64,000 bases of DNA from Thuidium tamariscinum (GCA_947034885.2 OZ019759.1:17176501-17240500); one strand, 5' to 3'. Counted from the first letter of the stretch, positions 25,640-36,375 are shown. Numbers and translations are program-made. The notes: generated by a model from the letters alone, not told the origin.

Positions 25640-25935
25640 CTTTGAGGGTTTCAAACCCCCCGCCCGTCCGTCCGCTCTTCCGTCGGTGTCACCGTCCGCC
25701 CGTCGGTTCCCCCGTCCGCTTGTCCGCCCGTCCGTCCGTCTCTGCGTCCGCCACCGACGGGCGCTGTCCGCGTCGTCCGTCTCTCGGTGAGTCCGCCCGA
25801 TGTCCGTGCGATCCAGCGGACGCCGATTTCTGTCCGCTAGATTCTGCCGTCCGCCTCTCGGCCGTCGGATGAGCATTTGGCCGTCCGCCTCAGTGGGGGG
25901 CGGACGGCTCAGTATAAGAAGCGGGGCGGACGGCT
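25640..25935. repeat. CGGACG array 4, upstream of the Gly/Tyr-rich gene
   Basis: CCGTCCG/CCGCCCG repeats change to the GCGGACGG orientation near 25900, so the array is partly inverted on itself. It precedes the plus-strand gene at 26216. Confidence 0.85.
25913..25918 (+). promoter_or_regulatory. TATA box of the Gly/Tyr-rich gene
   Basis: CAGTATAAGAAGCGGGGCGG lies at the gene-proximal end of array 4, 298 bp before the ATG. The TATAAGA followed by a GGGGCGG motif is repeated almost exactly at 29117. Confidence 0.55.
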
Positions 25936-26215
25936 CATTTGGCCACAACCGTTTCCCTCCGGAGTGGACGATCCAGTGCCTTGATTTTAATTTGTGGCTC
26001 TACGCGCCCCTTCCGACGTTGTGTGCAAACGGTTGTGCTTCATTAATCATCACTAAAATGCTTCACGAACTTTAGTTAAAGTAATGATCAGGCTCTGAGG
26101 GACTACAACTTCATCTAAACTGCATCGCACTGTAACTTTGAAGCATTTTGATTTCTTATTGCTGGAATTAGTGTGAACGAAGTCATCAGCTGCTCTCATT
26201 TTAGTCAACGCCACC

Positions 26216-27289
26216 ATGCCTCGTGATGAAAACAAGAGAAACAAGGGGAAATCCCAAAGCATAAATTGGGATGATTGGAATGATCCAATGTGTGTTGGTG
26301 AACCCGGATGGGAGAGTGAACCAAAGAAAGTTTGGACCGCCACTACGTGCAAGAAGTACGTGAAAATGACGCACATTGCCAAATTGTGGGCATCGGACCG
26401 TGTAGCGCAACAAGTTCGCCGTTGGGAAGGGCAAACATCCACGTGTCTCACTAGGCACTTTGTTCACCGATACGATGAAGTGACGCGTAATGCTGGTATA
26501 CGTGACTCCAAACCAAATGTCATGAATTATACGAACATGGCCATGGTCTGGGCAGAGATTGTACTTCACAAAGATGTTGATTGGCGCACAATATATGGAA
26601 AAGATGTGGCGACTCTCAATCGCAACGAAGCAGTCATTTATACGAGCTGGACTAATGCAAGCGATTGCATGCCCGAATGGTCCAATCGAGGCCAATTTGG
26701 ATTTCCTGCAATAGTGATGCCGGATGCAGAGGAGCCCGTCCCAGATGATGATGATGATGTTGAAGAGGCTACTGCACCCGTGGCCGGTGGAGAGAGGCAT
26801 GAACGTAGAGAAGCTCGAGAGGACATTCAATACGAGCATGAAATGCGTGAGGCAATGCGGAGAAGCATAGAAGATCGTGGTCCACAATATGGTTACGATG
26901 GGTACTATGAACGTGAACGTGGTACACATGACCCACGAGGTGGGCAAAGTCGTTCTCAAATCGTAGAAGGAAGCTGCGGAACCGCGCACAATGCTCCTTC
27001 TACCCAAGAAGGCTCCCAATACCATTCGAGGTCTAGTGGAGGTGGTTCATATGGAAATTATGGGCATCATGGAGGGTCTTACCATGGCCGTTCAAATGAA
27101 GGAGGCTCCTACTATGGAGATTCAGTTCCTCCTCCAACCTTTGGAGGGCCTCATTACGGGAACTATGGACAAGGAGGAGCGGGAAGCGGAGCAGGAGACG
27201 TGTACGGTAGAGGACCATATATGGGGGTGTATGGATCTAGTTCTGTAGGCCATAGTCAGAGAGATGATACCGACTCAGATTCCGAGTGA
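26216..27289 (+). CDS. Transposon-associated protein: conserved N-terminal domain plus Gly/Tyr/Ser-rich tail
   Basis: This is a single uninterrupted frame of 357 codons. Its ATG sits in a strong context, GCCACCATGC. Residues about 31-124 match the N-terminus of the minus-strand RING-H2 gene at 21907 (GWE.E...W, CK.YVKM.HI.KLW, C...HFVHR, VDW), so the domain is real, though I cannot name it. After about residue 170 come an acidic run (DDDDD about 177-181), a charged Arg/Glu stretch (about 190-220) and a low-complexity tail rich in Gly, Tyr, Ser and His ending DDTDSDSE. Tails like this are common in RNA-binding or condensate-forming proteins; that function is inference. There is no transposase core, so it may be an accessory protein of a transposon. 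It follows CGGACG array 4 and a TATA box. Confidence 0.75.
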   Translation: MPRDENKRNKGKSQSINWDDWNDPMCVGEPGWESEPKKVWTATTCKKYVKMTHIAKLWASDRVAQQVRRWEGQTSTCLTRHFVHRYDEVTRNAGIRDSKPNVMNYTNMAMVWAEIVLHKDVDWRTIYGKDVATLNRNEAVIYTSWTNASDCMPEWSNRGQFGFPAIVMPDAEEPVPDDDDDVEEATAPVAGGERHERREAREDIQYEHEMREAMRRSIEDRGPQYGYDGYYERERGTHDPRGGQSRSQIVEGSCGTAHNAPSTQEGSQYHSRSSGGGSYGNYGHHGGSYHGRSNEGGSYYGDSVPPPTFGGPHYGNYGQGGAGSGAGDVYGRGPYMGVYGSSSVGHSQRDDTDSDSE

Positions 27290-27817
27290 AGTACAACAAA
27301 AAGACTACACTCTTGTAGTGGCTAGTCCGCACTACGGTGTAATGATTGTAATCCACTGCCATGTACCGTAGGTGGTGGCAATCATGGTATTGTAATGTTG
27401 GTGAGGGGTACTCACAAACCTATAAGTATTTATGAAAATACAAATTTTTGAAATGCGTGAGTACAATATTGGATCTATGGATGGGACCTTTGACCTGTAG
27501 TATTAAATTTAACCAATGTGTAGCTATTGTTATTATTTAAATATGAATATTACATCGGAATGTTTTCCCCTCTTTTCTAGTACTCCGATTATAATGCCTC
27601 CTCGAACATATATTTGAAATATAGTTTTAACAACTTAGAATTGTGAAGTAGAATTTAATAAGCTAAAAACTTGATTGGGGTTATGCTTGTTATGCCTTTG
27701 AACCTAATATTATTTTGATGACCAATTTTGAAAATTGTGAAAATTGTCAAGGCAATACTTAGTCATTTGGGGAATAAAAGAAATAGAAGACTTACATGTT
27801 AGTTTATTTAAGTTTAG
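27290..27817. other. 3' flank and AT-rich spacer
   Basis: A short Thr/Gly-poor, AT-rich stretch follows the stop at 27289. I see no gene and no clear polyadenylation hexamer close to the stop. Confidence 0.4.
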
Positions 27818-27975
27818 GAGAATAAAATAAGAGAGGCCCTAATTCCTCATCCGTAGTCCAAAGAGGTTGAATGAAACTTTCACGTGTTTTTTTTTCCCTA
27901 TGTGATCTCTAGCATGTCTATTTAGAATTTTTATGAGAATAAAATAAGAGAGGCCCTAATTCCTCATCCGTAGTC
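27818..27975. repeat. 41-bp direct repeat, two copies
   Basis: The block beginning 'gagaataaaataagagagg' and ending 'tcctcatccgtagtc' is present identically at 27818-27858 and 27935-27975. The copies are 117 bp apart, just before the satellite array. Confidence 0.8.
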
Positions 27976-28007
27976 AAAATTCAATGACATTCCAATTTCT
28001 CCAATTG

Positions 28008-28795
28008 TTCTATGACATTCCAACCTCTCCATATTTTTCTTGGCCCGTCTTCACGTGAAATTTGAAATGAATAGGCCATTTACAAAGTAGAAACAAAAAT
28101 GGCTACGTGGTGTATTTTTTGAAATAAAATCAAAACTAGACAATTTCAAATGTGGAATGAAAATTAGTCATAGAACATAAATGTCCTATGACATTCCAAC
28201 CTCTCCATATTTTTGTCGGCCCCTTTTTACGTGAAATTTGAAATGAATAGGGCACTTAGCAAAAAACTCCAAATATCGCAAGGGAGCCTATTTTTTGGAA
28301 TCCCACAAAAAATAGGCAATTTCAATTTCCAAATGGAAATTTGTCATAGAACACAAATGTTCTATGACATTCCAACTTCTCCATATTTTTTTTGGCCCGT
28401 CTTCACGTGCAATTTGAAATGAATAGGCCATTTACAAAGTAGACCCAAAAATGGCTACGTGGCGTATATTTTGAAATAAAATCAAAACTAGAGAATTTCA
28501 AATGTGGCATGGAAATTAGTCATAGAAAATAAATGTCCTATGACATTCAAACTTCTCCATATTTTTGTCGGCCCCTTTTCACGTGAAATTTGAAATGAAT
28601 AGGGCACTTAGCAAAAAACTCCAAATATCGCAAGGGAGCCTATTTTTTGGAATCTCATAAAAAATTGGCAATTTCAATTTCCAAATGGAAATTTGTCATA
28701 GAACACAAATGTTCTAAGAAATTTCAACCTCTCCATATTTTTTTGACCCTTCTTCACGTGAAATTTCAAATGAAGGCCTTCTACAAAGTAGACCG
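28008..28795 (+). repeat. 176-bp satellite array with alternating monomers
   Basis: The landmark 'tctatgacattccaac' recurs at 28008, 28184, 28360, 28536 and 28712: four intervals of exactly 176 bp. Units 1 and 3 share 'ggcccgtcttcacgtg' and 'ggctacgtgg'. Units 2 and 4 share 'gtcggcccc' and 'cttagcaaaaaactcc'. The real period is therefore a 352-bp dimer. The last unit is cut by CGGACG array 5. The family recurs at 55.4-56.7 kb. Confidence 0.85.
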
Positions 28796-29115
28796 TTGGA
28801 TTAGGCGGACGGCACCCGCCCGATCATGGTCGTCCGTCGGATCGATCGGACAGAGGACTTCCTGTCCGCCCGATCGGGCGGACGCGTTTCCGACGTGCAT
28901 TGCGTCGGCAGACGGACTGCTGCCGTCCGACGAGGCGGACGCATATCCGTCCGCTCATCCGATCGCGCGGACGCCCGATCCCACGGCCGCCCGATCACGC
29001 GGACGCCCGATCCCACGGCCGTCCGATCGCGCGGACGCATGCGCGCCGTCCGATCGATCGGACGGCGGACAGCGCCTCGTCGGGTCGTCCGCACAAGTTT
29101 AGGGCGTCCGCGAGG
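28795..29115. repeat. CGGACG array 5, upstream of the kinase-like gene
   Basis: GTCCGCCCGATCGGGCGGAC-type inverted motifs with CGATCG spacers fill about 320 bp. Compared with the other arrays it is enriched in self-complementary units such as CCGATCGG. It truncates the satellite and precedes the gene at 29301. Confidence 0.85.
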
Positions 29116-29116
29116 G

Positions 29117-29122
29117 TATAAG
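29117..29122 (+). promoter_or_regulatory. TATA box of the kinase-like gene
   Basis: GGGTATAAGAGGGGCGG at the edge of array 5, 184 bp before the ATG. It is almost the same as the TATAAGA/GGGGCGG element at 25913. Confidence 0.55.
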
Positions 29123-29300
29123 AGGGGCGGTTTAGGCCATCCGCCCTCACTCTTGTTTTCTCCCTTGCATTTTGCAAGCGTGGAGTGGAAAGCTTGGTGG
29201 CTTTTTAAGTCTCCATTGGTTCCCCTCCTAGGGAAAGCAAGGGTGACATTATTGGGGCCCCCTTGTTGCTTTTTTTCGAAGTTCTGACGTGATTTTTATC

Positions 29301-30803
29301 ATGATGGGACGAACAAAGAAGGCGGGTAAAAGGAAACTGGAGGAGGTGGCAGGTCCATCTAAAGAGGAGGCAAAAGCAAACAAGCCCTTTGAAGCATTCA
29401 ATGATATGATGATTAAAGTGATCGTGGACTTCTACGAATCGGAGAGCACGATGTCCTTGCAGATGAAGTATGTTCGCTACAATGAGGATTGTCCTAAAAA
29501 ATTCAAGGACGACATGTGGCAACGGTTGATGGATGCGGTTTCTGTTCCACAATGGCACAGTGAAATGGATAAGAGTGGCTTTGAGCAGTTATTGAAAAAT
29601 AAGGTGCATGACGCGTTGTGGAATGTGAAGGACATCTTAACGAAGTATGGGAAGCATCACCGTGAACATGATGCTGCATTTCAGCAAGTCATTCTAAGGC
29701 CTGAATTGTTTGTCGGCCGATGTGCTCCATTCGTGTCTGCCAGGAACAGACGAGGATCTATGGGTTGGTGGAAAACCAAGGATGGAATGGTTGAATTGAC
29801 GGAAGGCAGGAAGCATCTAATAGCACTTCCAGACATGGGGACCGTGATTTATTGTGATGATGTTGTGACCAAAGGCGGGTACGCAACAATTCGGAGGGTG
29901 CAAATTCGGGGATGCCGTGAAATACCTGAGTATTGGGAGTTTGCAGCAAAGCTATCTAATGTACAGCAGACGCTACCTCATCTTGCAAAGGCGGAACACC
30001 AAAATGAATCCATGGCGGTGCGGATTGGCCATCCCGGAGTGATACGGTTTTATGCAGTTCATGCAAGGAGGAATGAAGGGTATGCATATTGGTGGAATGG
30101 CGGGACCTTGCGGAAGATGATGCATTTGGATAGAACTTATCCAGACAACATAGGTATGCACTTGCAATATAGCTCGCCAACGGATGCGGATGTCATTGCC
30201 GCGGGTCATCTTGCACGATTTCGGAAGAAACGTACGGAGCTAGCATGGGCGTTGTTGCATATCATGCATGCGGTGCACGATGCAGGATATTTGCACAATG
30301 ATATTTCACTGGACAACATTATGTTGCACTTTCCCGCGAACGAGTCGCGGGTATACATTGGAGTGTGCGATTGGGGCATGACTTCGTACGTTACAGAACC
30401 ACCGAAGTCATTGTACGTGTTCACATCCAAACAAGAGATGGATGCTGCTTTGCAAAACCGTTGGTGGGTGACCTCGAAGATTGCATATTTGCACGAAAAA
30501 GACAAAAATGTGCAAGTAATTCCAAGTTTATCCATTGCAACGGAGGAGTACGCGGTGTGCAAAATAGCCATGGCAATTAACAGGGATTGCATGTCAGAGG
30601 AGTACCACAAGTTGAACATGGAAACGGCAAGCATGAGCAAATTTGATCACCAAGCGTTGGCAATGTCATTTCGTGCGTACTTGGAGCGCCCTTGCAAAGA
30701 CGGCCCGGAGAATGCAGGCGGTTTGGCACGCATCATCAATCGTTGGACTAGTACTTTCAACTGGCCTATTCCCAATGAACACTTTCGGCGTTCGTATGAA
30801 TAG
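29301..30803 (+). CDS. Divergent protein-kinase-like gene, transposon-associated
   Basis: This is a single frame of 500 codons from the ATG at 29301 (a second ATG follows at 29304). The N-terminus is basic (GRTKKAGKRK). A kinase fold is suggested by a Gly-loop-like GGYATIRRV (about 192-200), a HPGVIRFYAV stretch typical of the N-lobe, a catalytic loop HNDISLDNIML (HND about 332-334, in place of HRD) and CDWGM (about 356-360, in place of DFG). The Asp of the catalytic loop, its Asn and the metal-binding Asp are all kept, so activity is possible. The region after DWG is unusual and a clear APE motif is not visible. Family resemblance to eukaryotic protein kinases is inference from motifs. The gene has the same array-TATA-ATG layout as the transposon genes at 17.4, 21.9 and 26.2 kb and no introns. 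Confidence 0.7.
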   Translation: MMGRTKKAGKRKLEEVAGPSKEEAKANKPFEAFNDMMIKVIVDFYESESTMSLQMKYVRYNEDCPKKFKDDMWQRLMDAVSVPQWHSEMDKSGFEQLLKNKVHDALWNVKDILTKYGKHHREHDAAFQQVILRPELFVGRCAPFVSARNRRGSMGWWKTKDGMVELTEGRKHLIALPDMGTVIYCDDVVTKGGYATIRRVQIRGCREIPEYWEFAAKLSNVQQTLPHLAKAEHQNESMAVRIGHPGVIRFYAVHARRNEGYAYWWNGGTLRKMMHLDRTYPDNIGMHLQYSSPTDADVIAAGHLARFRKKRTELAWALLHIMHAVHDAGYLHNDISLDNIMLHFPANESRVYIGVCDWGMTSYVTEPPKSLYVFTSKQEMDAALQNRWWVTSKIAYLHEKDKNVQVIPSLSIATEEYAVCKIAMAINRDCMSEEYHKLNMETASMSKFDHQALAMSFRAYLERPCKDGPENAGGLARIINRWTSTFNWPIPNEHFRRSYE

Positions 30804-31433
30804 ATCGGCATAGTATAGTAGCATACGTAAGTATAGAATGATATGTAGTCTATGTTATAGAGAGAATGTACACGTGCGGCATATATAATACGTAGTATAT
30901 ATACGGAGCACCAATGTATGGCAACCCAAATGAAATCTATTATATTTTTTGAATTACTGAAAGCATTTGAAAATTTCAGCTATTAATGTTTTTGATCTTT
31001 GATACTTGATAGACAAACGTATTCATGGGGGGGATGAGATCAATAGTATTTATTGTTGGTAGATGTTGTTGTGCACATAGATACTTGATAAGGTTGTGTA
31101 ACAATTTGCATGATGTATAAGCCTATAAGGTCTAAATAGTAAGTAAGGTAGAAGTACCTATTAGCGCCCTGACTTGCAATCTGAGTATGTTAGGGTGAAC
31201 TTCAAGAGAGTTATATATTTTTCAGAGGTGTACAAACGTTTCACAAATGAAATTCAAATGACAAAATTCTTTTTGCGGAGCTCTGAGAAATTTATGGCAA
31301 TTTTAAATAAAATCATGACATGGACAAATCATGATTCAAAATTCGAAAATGCCATTAACCCCAAAAGCCAAAAGGATTCGTGCCCCAAATGCACTTCAAA
31401 ATACTAAAAACTTGTCCCGAAAGGAATGTCAGA

Positions 31434-31565
31434 AATCAAAATCTTCATGATTAAATTTTTTTTAAGAAAACCAACTTGTCGATCTTTTTGTTAACTTGTT
31501 CAAGTAATAGGGTACATTCTTCCAAAATTTTATTGTGAATTTCCCCACCAATTAATATTTGCAAC
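31434..31565 (+). repeat. Direct repeat of about 130 bp, copy 1
   Basis: Marked by 'aatcaaaatcttcat', 'aaaaccaacttgt', 'gttaacttgttcaagtaat' and 'gaatttccccaccaatt'. The second copy is at about 32797-32925, 1.36 kb away in the same orientation. Confidence 0.75.
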
Positions 31566-32796
31566 TAAAAATATGACTTAAATTTCTCTCAAAATCATTT
31601 GAATTTCCTCATAGTGATATAAAATTCATAGTTTCAAGTAATAAAAATATAAGATTGATGTTTGAACAAAATAAGATATGCTTATTTTAGCTTAAGGATG
31701 ATATTTGACCAAATGGAATAGAAACTATGAATTTTATCGATATAAAATTTATATTTTGGTTTCAATTGATTTTGTGCCGATTTTTAATTGAAACAAAAAT
31801 AACCAAATCAATTGAAACAATAGTTGATTATCAATTGAACCAAAAATGGGAGCAATTGATTTTGAGAAAAATTCTAATCGTTATCATTTTTTTACAAAAA
31901 TTAAAAATAAATATAAGAAAACTAGCAAAAAAAATCCGAAATACTTTCAATTTCTTCCAAAGGTACAAGTATAAATGGAGATCACTATATATAATTTTCA
32001 ATTTGCCTTTAAAAAATTTTGAACCAAAAACTACAATAACAAAGACCTCAAAGTCAAATTTGGCTATTAAAGAAAATTAAATTTTTGATTTTATACATTA
32101 TCAAGAGAAATTCTATTGTAAAATTCTACTTTCTACATATTCTATTTTTCTACAAATTGCTTCATGAAAACTACATATTATTGTAATAATTTTAAAGTAA
32201 AAAGTTAAGAAAATTATATCAATTATACTATATATTGGAATAGTTTGAAATTTTCACCATTAATGAATGTTAAATGGAAAACTGAATATTGCAATTGAAA
32301 TTAAGGATTGATCTTAAAACGAATAAATATGAATGAAAAAGACAATGTATTGTGTTTGATGGATTTCAACACATAGAACTTGCAATTGCAATAAATTTTT
32401 CAATTCTTGGAATTTTTCAAAATTTTAAGTTGAAATAAAAAGAAAAGTTTTCAAGCTTCATTTTCTTATTTTAAGTCAAATACCAAAATGGCTATATTGA
32501 AAGTTAGAATCAAAGTTGAACAAGGCACATCCACTTTTTTTATGCCTAAATTTTAGGGGTTAATGTGGAATCAATGTAACCACATAAAGATGTTGTTTTC
32601 AAGATTATTATTATTTTATTATTTTCATCATTATTTTAAAATTATTTTAATACTACTTAATATTCAATGTTTTTACTAGTAAAATTTAAATTTCTTGAAT
32701 TTAGAAACAAAATTATTAATTCTTTTAGTATCAGTTTAATAGGGTCATTTGCCATCATTGATGACTACTGACTATTAACGCCTAAAGGAATTATAA

Positions 32797-32925
32797 AATC
32801 AAAATCTTCATCATTAATTTTTTTTTGGGAAAACCAACTTGTTGATCTTCTTGTTAACTTGTTCAAGTAATCAAGTACATTGTTCCAAAAATTAATTATG
32901 AATTTCCCCACCAATTGCAAGTTCA
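32797..32925 (+). repeat. Direct repeat of about 130 bp, copy 2
   Basis: Same phrases in the same order as copy 1, with scattered substitutions. The interval between the copies contains no recognisable gene, so these may be the ends of a decayed non-autonomous element. Confidence 0.75.
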
Positions 32926-33239
32926 ATGCGCCTAAAACCGCCTACTTTCACTACTTGTACATGTTTGTTTTTGTAGCCTTCAGCAATGTACAAAGGGAGT
33001 ACATTGCAGGGGTGGGCGTTTTCAAAGCCCTATGCCCTTTCAACTTCAAAAATTCATAACTAATTCCACAAAACTTCAAAAATTATAAAACAATTTCGGT
33101 TAGATGTCAATTCCACTTGTCTTTCAAAGGCAATTTACTGGAAAATATTTTAAGATGTTTCCCCTCCCCAAAATTCAATTTTAGCTCTTAAATTGACTAG
33201 TTACCTTATACGGTGAAAAGTTTTAATTTTTTTTTCAGA

Positions 33240-33600
33240 CCTTCTCATCAGGGTCGATGCGGACGCCATCACGGACGCGTGGTGGACGCGCTTGGTCGGA
33301 GCGGACGGGATCGCTTTCGTGGCGGACGCCGGCGGTCGGACGGGACCTCCGACGCCGGCGGTCGGGGCGGACGGGCAGTCGGACGGGACCTCCGACGCCG
33401 CGGTCGGGGCGGACGGGCAGTCGGACGGGACCTCCGACGCCGCGGTCAGGCGGTTGGACGGGACCTCCGACGCCGGCTGTCGGGGCAGCCATCCGCCTCT
33501 GTATTTTACCGGGCGCACTAAATTTCGAAATTCAAATGTCACAGGACGTCCACGGGGTACCGGACGCTGGACGTTGGATGTCCGGACGCGGACGCGGACG
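33240..33600. repeat. CGGACG array 6 with 43-46 bp tandem unit
   Basis: 'gtcggacgggacctccgacg' recurs about four times between 33330 and 33475, with 'cggtcggggcggacgggcag' between copies. The flanks hold simpler GCGGACG repetition. It lies at the 3' side of the minus-strand gene ending at 33624. Confidence 0.85.
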
Positions 33601-33623
33601 CCCGAACGTCCGCACAGCCCTGG

Positions 33624-36022
33624 TCAATAAGCCTCAGTGTATCGAGATCTCCTATCGCTGGCGCCAGGACCTAAACTCATATTTGGAAGAAGACACAGCT
33701 TACGAAACGTCTCCCTTAATTTACACACCTCCTCACTTCCCATGACTATCGCGGTTTCCCCCCTCCCGACCGTCAAGGGCAAATTCTTTGAAAGCACCAC
33801 AGGGACCCCTTGGGTAGCGATTGAAACATCTTCTTCCTCCACAATAATGACGGGCTCCAATACTTCCGGACTCAAGGGGTCGAGATCAAGCATTGTATCA
33901 TTCCGAACCTCATCAGCCATAGTAGGAACAAAGATGAGTTCCGTGTCTTGTGCCATCGGGAGATCTCCTGCTGCAGAGCTTGTAAGGCCGATCTGTACAT
34001 CATTCATCGGGAGATCTCCCGATACAGCGCCAGTGACAACGACTTCTACATTGTTTATCGGGAGATCTTCCGATACAGCGCCACTGCAGTCCACAGGTAC
34101 ATCGCCCGCCCCTACATCCAGAGATTGTGGTTCAATCCGTTCGGTGGCTTGAGTACATGGAACTTCCTTCTCTGACTAGTTATCTTCTGAAGCTTTGCTT
34201 GCAAGGACCCCTACAGGAGCTCCTCCTTTGGAATAAGAAACCAAAATCGTCGCAACGTCCGCGACTCCAATGTTCTCCGCTACGACGGGCATAGTCTGTT
34301 CATCCAAACTATTTGATGGAGAACCATCCCCTCCAGACGTTGAGGCATTTGCCATCAACGAATTCACACTTTTCTTCTTCGTGATTCGCTTCGCTTTTGG
34401 GGGGGTGCTCACAGGATTAGGTCGCTTTGGATTCTTCAACTTCTTTGGACGACACAATGGTTCTGGAGACTTCTCCTGCGGTTTGAACAAGGATAGAGAC
34501 AGTCAACCACATAAGAAAACATGAATAACAAAAAGTTAACATCCGGAGATCTCCCGATAGATGTGTAAGGGAAAGGAAGACAGACCTTCAATATCTCTAT
34601 TGGTCTTTGAGTCTCCTCGATGTGTTCAGAGTACTCCGCATTGGAAGGTTCTGTAGTCTCATGCGAATCTGCATCATCCACCGAAAGCCGATTGATAGAA
34701 GGTTCACGCTCATGAGAATTAGGCCCTGCATCTTCGGCAAGCGTCTTCTGGACTTCATCCCAAATTTGCTTCCCCACAACTCGTGTTCCATCAGTATCCT
34801 TTGATTGAACTACCTCCAAGACCTTCGCTCGGGCGATCTGAATTGACATCAAGAATTATAAGTTAGAGTGCTTCTAAGTACCTACCTTTTGAGGATATAA
34901 GCATCTGGAGATCTCATGATAGATGAATAGAGGGTTCAAAATTAAAATCTTACCAGTCCGAGGAATGTAATCTCCGGCCCACCATTGACATTTACAATCA
35001 CCATATTGTCGTGTATATGATGTCGGAGAAGTGCAAGAGGAGTCGTGATCTTCAACCATGGTAGACAAGGGCACTTCCAATACGTGTACACGTCCTCCAT
35101 GTCGTCCGAGACGTAAAATGGCTTCATGGGAGGCTTGATTCCAGGGAAGAAGCAAGAAAAGCAATCCCTTCGACTTTGGCCCTCATTGTACCCAAATAAG
35201 TACACTACAAAAACATTGAATCTTGTCCCAATAGCGGGTCTCGGGAAGCCATCAACTCGCTTGCTAAAGTAGTGGATTACGTGATAATCCCATACCTTCT
35301 TCTTCTCTCGCCTACGGGTGTCCAAATGAACAAGTACCTCGTGGAAGCCATCGGCATCTGTGAAAAGAACAACTGGAGACCGTGCCAACAATGTTTGCTG
35401 ATTTGAATCACAGAACTCCAATGCTTCGAAAAGTCTTTTGAGTTTATGATCCTCCAGCTTCTTCGCCCTCACCGACTATTCCATCTTGGAAATGATCATC
35501 CGCCCTAAAGCAGATTATTTGACCTAACGCCAGTAACATGCCATCCGAATCTCTGTGATGCACCTCAAGACCCATCCAGTCGTCTAGACGAATGTAGTGA
35601 TCATGATCCATCGGGGGATCTCCCGATGACCTCATTACAACATCAACTCTCCATAACACTGTCCGATCAAGAACATCAGCTAAAGTTCTAAAACCCCTTT
35701 GGCAAGGGTCAACTCGAAGTTCTTGAGCTTCTAGATTGATCGTCCGAGGGCGTAGCAGAACAAATACCCAAGGCTCCATGGGGATTTGAACTCCAAGCCA
35801 CTCGCCTTGAGGACGAGCATCCACAATACATCATTTTCCAACTTCACCATATCCCGGCAAAAGCAACTTCACGACATCACCATTCTTGACTGGTGAGGAT
35901 GTAGCACTGGACTCCTGAGACTCATTCTCCTCATCGGTTCCACTTGAGTAAGAGAGTACAGCATCATCCATGGATTCATAGGATAAGTCCATTTCCTGTG
36001 AATCACTGTCGTCGAAAGCCAT
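33624..36022 (-). pseudogene. Unrecognised multi-exon gene bearing palindrome-derived repeats, disrupted
   Basis: Exons on the minus strand: 36022-34954, 34837-34586 and 34475-33624, joined phase 0 across introns of 117 and 110 bp (donors GTAAGA and GTCTGT, acceptors TTCAG and CCGCAG). In-frame TGA (35831-35833) and TAG (34176-34178) occur, plus a one-base frame change near 35460. The start reads MAFDDSDSQEM. The sequence GDVVKLLLPGYGEVGK-stop-CIVDARP suggests a Trp codon was lost. An SH3-like or KOW-like fold there is a guess. A middle block with FNVFVVYLFGYNEG is unrecognised. The last exon has Lys/Pro-rich KKLKNPKRPNP and three 17-residue repeats containing DLP. Both introns contain copies of the 18-bp palindrome. 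Confidence 0.5.
33955..34074. repeat. 51-bp spaced palindromes within an exon
   Basis: ATCGGGAGATCTCC-type palindromes start at 33955, 34006 and 34057, exactly 51 bp (17 codons) apart. The middle one (34006-34023) is a perfect 18-bp palindrome. On the minus strand they encode SEDLPI, SGDLPM and AGDLPM. Confidence 0.9.
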
Positions 36023-36375
36023 ACCGGAAGGTTTCTTGAATGACTATTGGATCTGAAAACATCGTCAAGGCACAAAGAAGTCAGACGGTCTGGGATGTAT
36101 ATTATTGCCATTGCCCTTCCATACACAATCTTCACATTTTGAAATGTCAAACAATTGCATATAATAAAATTCACTGCACATACAATTGGCCAAATTGAAT
36201 CCTACTTCCTTTCACTTTTGGAGTTCACGAGCTCATTCCTTTTGTAGCACATAATGTTGCATACATTCTTGAGATATCTTTAAAACTAGCCTAGAGCTAG
36301 TAGTCTTTGGATATGTCGAGTGCCCTTGATCTAAAAATGCACAAATGTTCATAGAGTATTCTTCAGAAATCAATT

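Larger units (their letters stand above)
30804..33239. other. AT-rich spacer
   Basis: No gene is supported; the open frames here are AT-rich (Ile/Lys/Asn/Phe) and lack splice or homology support. It holds the direct repeat listed separately. Confidence 0.55.

Noticed and set aside
26201-27025. 274-codon minus-strand open frame opposite the Gly/Tyr-rich gene
   Set aside because: The plus frame has a Kozak-like ATG, homology to the 21.9 kb gene and an upstream TATA box; the minus frame has none of these.
31174-32080. Ile/Lys/Asn/Phe-rich open frames in the 31-32 kb spacer
   Set aside because: Expected by chance in AT-rich sequence; no splice sites or recognisable motifs.
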